Source: an uncultured Dorea sp.
Lineage (GTDB): Bacteria; Bacillota; Clostridia; Lachnospirales; Lachnospiraceae
NCBI RefSeq assembly: GCF_934294775.1
Contig: NZ_CAKRAH010000012.1
Span: 1 to 64,000 of the forward strand
Direction: 5' to 3'
Length of the DNA stretch: 64,000 bases
Both the position numbers and the translations under genes were made by a program. The notes beneath the pieces were generated by a model, which did no database searches, had not been told where the DNA came from, and was given only the letters and a program-made list of their open reading frames with translations. Positions 58,884-64,000 of this stretch are shown here, piece after piece. Position 1 is the first letter of the stretch; every line of letters begins with the position of its first letter.

Positions 58884-60590
58884 TTAATTTTCAAACTGGC
58901 TGTGATATAACTTATGATAGAAGCCACCTTTTTTCAGCAATTCTTCATGATTACCCTGTTCGATGATCTTGCCGTCTTTCATAACAAGAATCAACGAGGC
59001 ATTACGTATCGTAGACAGTCTGTGGGCTACGATAAAGCTTGTCCTTCCCTTCATCAGCTTATCAAATGCTTCCTGTACCTGAAGTTCCGTACGTGTATCA
59101 ATGCTTGATGTCGCCTCATCTAAGATCAGCATTGGCGGCAGACAGAGCATTACCCTTGTGATACAAAGAAGCTGTTTCTGCCCCTGACTGATACTGTCTT
59201 CATGAAGCACTGTATCTAGTCCTTTTGGAAGTCTGCGGATGAACTCCCAGCTTCTTGCTTCTTTTGCCGCACGGATGATCTCTTCATCCGTTGCATCCGG
59301 TTTTCCAAAGCAAATGTTATCTCTCACCGTTCCACTCTTGATCCACGTATCCTGCAATACCATGCCAAAACTGCTTCTAAGCGCATGTCTGGATACGTCA
59401 CGGATGTCCTTCCCATCTACCATAATCTTACCGCCATCTACATCGTAGAACCGCATCAACAGATTGATAAATGTTGTCTTGCCACATCCGGTCGGACCAA
59501 CAATTGCAATCCGCATACCTGGTTTTACATCCAGATCAAAATCTTCAATCAGTTTCTTGTCTTTGTCATAACTGAATGCTACATTTTCGATTGCCACATT
59601 TCCACTTACATCAACCAGCGTGCCTTCCGTATCCGGTGTTTCTTCTTTCTGCTCTAACAGATCAAAGATACGATCCGCACATGCAAGCGCATTCTGCATC
59701 TCTGTGACCACAGAACTGATATCGTTGAACGGCTTCATATACTGGTTCGCATAAGATAACAGTACAGACAGACCACCAACGGTCAGTGTTCCTCCCGGAA
59801 TTAAAAATGCTCCAAGAAGTGCTACTCCTGCATAAATGATATTATTGACGAATCGTGTGGACGGGTTTGTTAAACTGCTGTAGAATACCGCTTTCTGGCT
59901 GTATGTCTGCAGTTCTTTGTTGATCTCATCGAATCTTCTGGAAGACTCTTTCTCATAGCCAAATGCTTTGACTACTTTCTGTCCGCCGATCATTTCCTCA
60001 ATCAATGCTGTCTGACGACCTCTTGTCTCACTCTGCTTTCTGAACATCGTATAGGATCTGGATGAAATGAATTTTGCAACTACAAAGCTAAATGGAGTCA
60101 GCACGATTACCAGTAACGTTACCCATACATTTTTTGAAAACATGAAGATCAACGTTACCACGATCGTCACAATTCCGGAAAATAACTGTGTAAATCCAAG
60201 TAACAGACCATCGGATAAAATATCTGTATCTGCAATGACACGGCTTACGATATCTCCGGTGCTGTGCTGGTCCAGATAAGATAATGGAAGTACCTGGATA
60301 TGTCTGATTGCCTGCGAACGGATATCCTGCACGATTCTGTAGGTCATGCGATTATTTAACAGGTTCATAAGCCATGTAGCAAGTGCTGATATCACAATGA
60401 ATATCACAATCTGCTTCAGATAATACCACATACCATCAAAGTTAACCTCATGTGCCGCAACTACTTCATCGATTGCATCTCCGAATAAAACCGGCACATA
60501 TAACTGAAGTATTACAGAGATTGCAGCAAAGACTACACTGAATACCAGAAAAATCTTATATTTTCCTATGAGCTTTAATAACTTCTTCAT
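58884..60590 (-). CDS. Heterodimeric ABC exporter subunit with canonical ATPase residues
   Basis: The 568-residue protein has six membrane helices in residues 15-300, then Walker A AIVGPTGCGKTTFINLL, Q-loop FGMVLQDTWIKSGTVRDNIC, Walker B PMLILDEATSSIDTRTELQV and H-loop FIVAHRLSTIRNAS, all with catalytic residues. Its signature motif is altered (SISQGQKQLLCITRVML). Together with the upstream subunit this gives one consensus and one degenerate ATP site, as in TM287/288 and LmrCD drug exporters. The start overlaps the partner stop (TAATG). Confidence 0.9.
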   Translation of the reverse strand: MKKLLKLIGKYKIFLVFSVVFAAISVILQLYVPVLFGDAIDEVVAAHEVNFDGMWYYLKQIVIFIVISALATWLMNLLNNRMTYRIVQDIRSQAIRHIQVLPLSYLDQHSTGDIVSRVIADTDILSDGLLLGFTQLFSGIVTIVVTLIFMFSKNVWVTLLVIVLTPFSFVVAKFISSRSYTMFRKQSETRGRQTALIEEMIGGQKVVKAFGYEKESSRRFDEINKELQTYSQKAVFYSSLTNPSTRFVNNIIYAGVALLGAFLIPGGTLTVGGLSVLLSYANQYMKPFNDISSVVTEMQNALACADRIFDLLEQKEETPDTEGTLVDVSGNVAIENVAFSYDKDKKLIEDFDLDVKPGMRIAIVGPTGCGKTTFINLLMRFYDVDGGKIMVDGKDIRDVSRHALRSSFGMVLQDTWIKSGTVRDNICFGKPDATDEEIIRAAKEARSWEFIRRLPKGLDTVLHEDSISQGQKQLLCITRVMLCLPPMLILDEATSSIDTRTELQVQEAFDKLMKGRTSFIVAHRLSTIRNASLILVMKDGKIIEQGNHEELLKKGGFYHKLYHSQFEN

Positions 60591-62494
60591 TACTCTGCCG
60601 CTCCTTTCTCTGTCTTCTCTGTCAGTTTATCCGCTTTATCCAAAGCTTTTCCGGCTTCCTCTGAAGACTTGTCTGTAACCGGGCGTTCTTCCGGGAACTG
60701 TGAATAATAGATTTCCTGGTATGTCTCACAGGATTCCATCAGTTCTTCGTGTGTTCCCTGGCCTGCCAGTGATCCATTATCCATAACCAGGATCTTGTCT
60801 GCCTGACGGATACCCGAGATTCTCTGGGATACGAGGAATGTAGTCACATCTCCCTCCAGACCTGCAATTGCTTTACGAAGTGCTGCATCTGTTGCAAAAT
60901 CCAGTGCGCTTAAGCTGTCATCCAGGATCAGGATTTCCGGATGTCCAACCAGTGCGCGGGCAATCGTCAGACGTTGTTTTTGTCCTCCGGAAAGGTTACG
61001 TCCATTCTGTTCCACCTCAAAATCAAGCTTGCCGTCTTTTGATTCTACTACATCTTTCGCCTGTGCGATTGTGATTGCATCCCACAGTTCCTCATCTGTT
61101 GCGTGGTCATTTCCCCACTTCAGGTTCTCGCGGATTGTTCCTTTGAAAAGGACTGCCCGCTGCTGGACTACACCGATTTTCCGGCACAGCTCCCCCTGCG
61201 GATAATCTTTGGCAGGAATACCATTCACCGTCACCGTTCCTTCCTGTGGATCATAGAATCTTGGGATCAGGCTTACAAGTGTACTCTTACCACTTCCCGT
61301 TCCTCCGATGATTCCGATCGTCTGGCCTTTCTTAGCCTGGAACGTAATATCAGATAAACTTGATGCTCCGGCGCCTTCGTAAGTAAATGTAACATGGTTG
61401 AATTCGACTGCCAGATTGTTATCTATTTTATCATTCCCGCCGTCCGTCACACCTTTTGTTTGGTCATCCTTCATCTGAGCATTTTCTGCATTTTCTGCAT
61501 TCTCTGCAATTTTGGCATCTTTATTTCCAGCCACTGCTTTATATTCCATACTAGACTTCACATCCAGAATACCAGCCACACGGTCTGCACACGCCATAGA
61601 TTTATTCAGTGTAATAATCAGCGATGCTAATTTGATCAGCTCTACGATAATCTGCGCCATGTAGTTATATAACGCTACTACCTGTCCCTGCTGAAGATTG
61701 CCAATATTCACCTGCACACCGGCACGTGCGATCAGAAGTACGGTTGCCCCATTGATCAGTACATACGTAACCGGATTCAGTAACGCTGAGATTCTTCCTA
61801 CAAATTCATTCAGTCTGGTCAGTTCTTTGTTGCCTTCTTCGAATTCATCCACTGACTGTTCTTCCCTGCAGAATGCACGGATGACACGGACACCGGTCAG
61901 GTTCTCTCTTGTAAGTCCCGTCACACGGTCAAGTCCGGCCTGCACTTTCTTAAACAGCGGAATACTGATCAACATAATGGAAAATACAACCACAAACAGG
62001 ATCGGTACCGTCACTACGAAGATCAGTGCACAGCGCACATTAATCGTAAATGCCATCACCATGGCTCCGATTACGACAAACGGACTTCTAAGTAATAACC
62101 TAAGTCCCATATTGATACCATTTTGCACCTGGTTTACATCATCTGTAAGTCTGGTGATCAGTGTATCCGTTCCAAGCACATCCAGCTCTGAAAATGAGAG
62201 ACTCTGGATATGATCGAACATTGCCTGTCTGACGCTTGTCGCAAATCCGACACTTGCTTTCGCGGCAAAAAACTGGGCGGTAAAACTGCATAAAAGTCCA
62301 ACTGCTGCCATAAGCAGTAATACAAAGAACATCTGCACGATATATCCATGATCGTTCTTCGCAACACCCACATCAATAATCTGAGCTACCACAACCGGAA
62401 CCATCAGGTCGAACACAACTTCTAACAGCTTAAAAAGCGGTGCCAGAATACTTTCCTTGCGGTAAGGTCTCAGAAACTTTTCAAGACGCTTCAT
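60590..62494 (-). CDS. Heterodimeric ABC exporter subunit with degenerate ATP site
   Basis: The 634-residue protein has six helices, a charged Asn/Ala/Lys insertion with three repeats of AENA near residue 345, Walker A GIIGGTGSGKSTLVSLI, Q-loop IGVVQQRAVLFKGTI and signature NLSGGQKQRLTIARALV. Walker B reads ILILDDSLSALD, with Asp instead of the catalytic Glu, and the H-loop is FLVSQRISGI, with Gln instead of His. It is therefore the non-catalytic half of the pair. The C-terminal tail is Lys/Glu-rich. The ATG at 62494 fits GGAG spacing better than the upstream GTG. Confidence 0.9.
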   Translation of the reverse strand: MKRLEKFLRPYRKESILAPLFKLLEVVFDLMVPVVVAQIIDVGVAKNDHGYIVQMFFVLLLMAAVGLLCSFTAQFFAAKASVGFATSVRQAMFDHIQSLSFSELDVLGTDTLITRLTDDVNQVQNGINMGLRLLLRSPFVVIGAMVMAFTINVRCALIFVVTVPILFVVVFSIMLISIPLFKKVQAGLDRVTGLTRENLTGVRVIRAFCREEQSVDEFEEGNKELTRLNEFVGRISALLNPVTYVLINGATVLLIARAGVQVNIGNLQQGQVVALYNYMAQIIVELIKLASLIITLNKSMACADRVAGILDVKSSMEYKAVAGNKDAKIAENAENAENAQMKDDQTKGVTDGGNDKIDNNLAVEFNHVTFTYEGAGASSLSDITFQAKKGQTIGIIGGTGSGKSTLVSLIPRFYDPQEGTVTVNGIPAKDYPQGELCRKIGVVQQRAVLFKGTIRENLKWGNDHATDEELWDAITIAQAKDVVESKDGKLDFEVEQNGRNLSGGQKQRLTIARALVGHPEILILDDSLSALDFATDAALRKAIAGLEGDVTTFLVSQRISGIRQADKILVMDNGSLAGQGTHEELMESCETYQEIYYSQFPEERPVTDKSSEEAGKALDKADKLTEKTEKGAAE

Positions 62495-62622
62495 TATTTT
62501 CACTCCATTCCTTTTTCTATCCGATAACTAATAAATGATATCTGTTTATATCTGAATATCACACTATGAATCTTTATAATATTCAGATTTCTTTATTCGT
62601 TATCTACTTATTATAATGTCCC

Positions 62623-62651
62623 TTGACTGTTTTATTATAGTCCGTTATCAT
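62623..62651 (+). promoter_or_regulatory. Promoter of the LysR-family gene
   Basis: TTGACT (62623-62628), a 17-base spacer and TATCAT (62646-62651) precede the divergently transcribed LysR-type gene. The 62504-62715 gap shows no gene and should also hold the ABC operon promoter. Confidence 0.5.
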
Positions 62652-62715
62652 TGATATGAATAATATTGTTTTTATAGCTTTTCAATATAAAAAATATATA
62701 AGGCAGGTAATCCCT

Positions 62716-63558
62716 ATGGAACTCAGACAATTAGAATATTTCCGCGAAATCGCATCTACCGGCAGCATCAACGAAGCAGCAAGACACTTAAACATGTCCC
62801 AGCCACCTCTCAGCTACCAGATCCGTCAGCTGGAAAATGAATTAAATGTAAAACTTTTCGACCGCACCAGCAAGGGCGTTACTCTGACTGAAGCCGGCAA
62901 GCTTCTCTACGACCGCTCCGGTAATCTGCTGGAATACGCCAGATCTACCGAACTGGAAGTCTCCAAAACCGGGAAAAAACGTATCTTACGTATCGGCCTG
63001 ACCCCGACAACGGTAGATACCATCATGCCTTATATTTCCCAGTTTTCGAAAAAAAATCCCGACGTGAACTTTGAAGTTCACGACGGGATCACTTATTCGC
63101 TTTATCAGTATCTTCTGGACGGGATCATCGATATCTCCGTTGCCAGAACACCACTGCGTCTTGACGAGGTGTCTTATATGGAATTGTGTTCCGAGCCGAT
63201 GATCGCGGTATCTGCGCCAGAAAATACTGCCTCTTCCTTAAAACTCGCTGATCTTCTACACAGACCATTAATCTTATACCGAAGATACGAAGAACTGATT
63301 ATGAATACTTTTCATTCTCAGAATATGAATCCGGATATCTTTTGTGTCTGCGATGATCCCAGAGGTGCCATGCTGTGGGCGAAGGAAAATCTTGCGACTG
63401 CCATCTTCCCTCAGTCTATGGCAAGCTTGTGTGACGGACTTTGTATACAAGAACTGGATGAGCCGGATCTTGTAACCAAGATTCTTCTGATCTGGGCGAA
63501 AGGAAAGAAACCAGTGCCGCTGGTGCAGGAGTTTCTGGATGTGTGTGGAGAGCGTTAG
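62716..63558 (+). CDS. LysR-family transcriptional regulator
   Basis: The 280-residue protein starts with the LysR helix-turn-helix MELRQLEYFREIASTGSINE, AARHLNMSQPPLSYQIRQLE, ELNVKLFDRTSKGVTLTEAG, and has the two-lobe effector domain (ILRIGLTPTTVDTIMPYISQ, DGIIDISVARTPLR). The ATG at 62716 is preferred because the family starts there; the longer frame to 62656 encodes unrelated AT-rich sequence. It is divergent from the ABC exporter operon, whose regulation it may control. Confidence 0.9.
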   Translation: MELRQLEYFREIASTGSINEAARHLNMSQPPLSYQIRQLENELNVKLFDRTSKGVTLTEAGKLLYDRSGNLLEYARSTELEVSKTGKKRILRIGLTPTTVDTIMPYISQFSKKNPDVNFEVHDGITYSLYQYLLDGIIDISVARTPLRLDEVSYMELCSEPMIAVSAPENTASSLKLADLLHRPLILYRRYEELIMNTFHSQNMNPDIFCVCDDPRGAMLWAKENLATAIFPQSMASLCDGLCIQELDEPDLVTKILLIWAKGKKPVPLVQEFLDVCGER

Positions 63559-63562
63559 CACA

Positions 63563-63751
63563 TTAGAGCTTACGGCTCACCCACCATATTCCAACCACAA
63601 TATATGCCACCAGCACTCCTAATATGGCAGATGCTGCAGCCAGTTGATTCCTGTTTTCCAAAACAAATGCCATACATAGCACCAGCAAATCATATAGTAA
63701 TAGCAATATAGCATTTCTTTTTAACGCTTTCATTTTTTTATGAATGTTCAC
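63563..63751 (-). CDS. Small membrane protein
   Basis: The 62-residue protein has two predicted membrane helices (AILLLLYDLLVLCMAFVLEN and ASAILGVLVAYIVVGIWWVS) with a basic N-terminus. It starts at a GTG after GGAGGAG with good spacing. No family is recognised. It lies five bases after the convergent LysR gene. Confidence 0.6.
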   Translation of the reverse strand: MNIHKKMKALKRNAILLLLYDLLVLCMAFVLENRNQLAAASAILGVLVAYIVVGIWWVSRKL

Positions 63752-63822
63752 TTTTTCTCCTCCTCGTTGTCCTAAAAATAATCCCGAATATCACAAAGAC
63801 TGTCACCAGACCTATATCCACT

Positions 63823-64000
63823 CTAACTATCAGGAGTACTATATTGCCTTAACGCTTTTGTTGCTTTTTGGTAATCCTTATTTTCCACAAAAATATAATA
63901 CATTTTTCCTTCATTTTCTCTAAATCCAAAATCTCCTGATCCTGTTATAAATAGCAATGTTACAAATTTAAACATATTATTTTTATTTCTAACCTCTATC
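63823..64000 (-). CDS. C-terminal end of an unidentified protein (cut by window edge)
   Basis: The minus-strand frame ending at TAG 63823-63825 encodes about 59 residues, including FKFVTLLFITGSGDFGFREN and EGKMYYIFVENKDYQKATKA. It is open to the window edge. Composition is AT-rich. No family is recognised. Confidence 0.55.
   Translation of the reverse strand, partial: IEVRNKNNMFKFVTLLFITGSGDFGFRENEGKMYYIFVENKDYQKATKALRQYSTPDS

Noticed and set aside
1..64000. CRISPR arrays, prophage or IS elements
   Set aside because: No regularly spaced repeats, cas genes, transposase or phage structural genes were seen in the window.

Overview
The window looks like chromosomal DNA of a low-to-mid GC Gram-positive anaerobe of the Clostridia, most likely a gut Lachnospiraceae (Mediterraneibacter/Ruminococcus/Dorea-like). 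This is inferred from AGGAGG-type ribosome binding sites, meso-DAP dehydrogenase, PPi-type phosphofructokinase, anchored surface proteins and family content. No 16S gene is present, so the species is not fixed.

Layout. 1-3.5 kb: end of an EamA exporter, an SGNH hydrolase, an HD phosphohydrolase, azlCD and a methyltransferase. 3.5-8.3 kb: a decayed stretch with remnants of marR-tauE and of a nucleoside uptake/salvage operon (two ECF ATPases, nucleoside hydrolase, purine nucleoside phosphorylase, intact deoB). 8.3-13.9 kb: a Crp/Fnr regulator with a membrane protein, then a thiSFGHE thiazole operon behind a TPP riboswitch. 13.9-18.7 kb: a LytS-type kinase/response-regulator operon with a small Sm-like protein, then a ThrE-type exporter. 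18.8-30.5 kb: ddh, an ABC exporter, a TetR/flavodoxin region with clear operators, several broken genes including a DUF1906 cell-wall protein, and an ECF sigma/anti-sigma pair. 30.8-43.9 kb: a large heme-acquisition locus. 44-49.3 kb: a glycosyltransferase, an unexplained structured intergenic region with a strong plus-strand terminator, and a pseudokinase-TPR/secreted Ig-like pair. 49.7-54 kb: PPi-PFK, a lipoprotein-type CbiK chelatase operon under a cobalamin riboswitch, and tRNA-Arg. 54-64 kb: pyridoxal kinase, a GH32/PTS/LacI sucrose locus whose PTS permease has lost its membrane domain, a heterodimeric ABC exporter and a LysR regulator.

Most interesting system: the 30.8-43.9 kb locus reads as a full heme relay. 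It has a secreted NEAT-like protein, a membrane-anchored partner sharing a duplicated accessory domain, a Shp-like heme protein, an IsdE/HtsA-like lipoprotein with FecCD permease and ATPase, two small proteins, and a pair of fused membrane-ATPase ABC proteins. Two regulators sit upstream, one with the metal-binding signature of DtxR repressors and a palindrome on its own promoter. The order parallels the streptococcal shr-shp-sia/hts operon, but the surface proteins and regulators look different.

A second theme is gene decay. At least ten genes carry internal deletions, frameshifts or nonsense changes, among them tauE, marR, two ecfA genes, punA, the nucleoside hydrolase, metE-like, MMPL, a flavodoxin lipoprotein, a DUF1906 protein, a nitroreductase and PTS IIBC. 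Several are deletions with recognisable sequence on both sides, which sequencing error would not produce.
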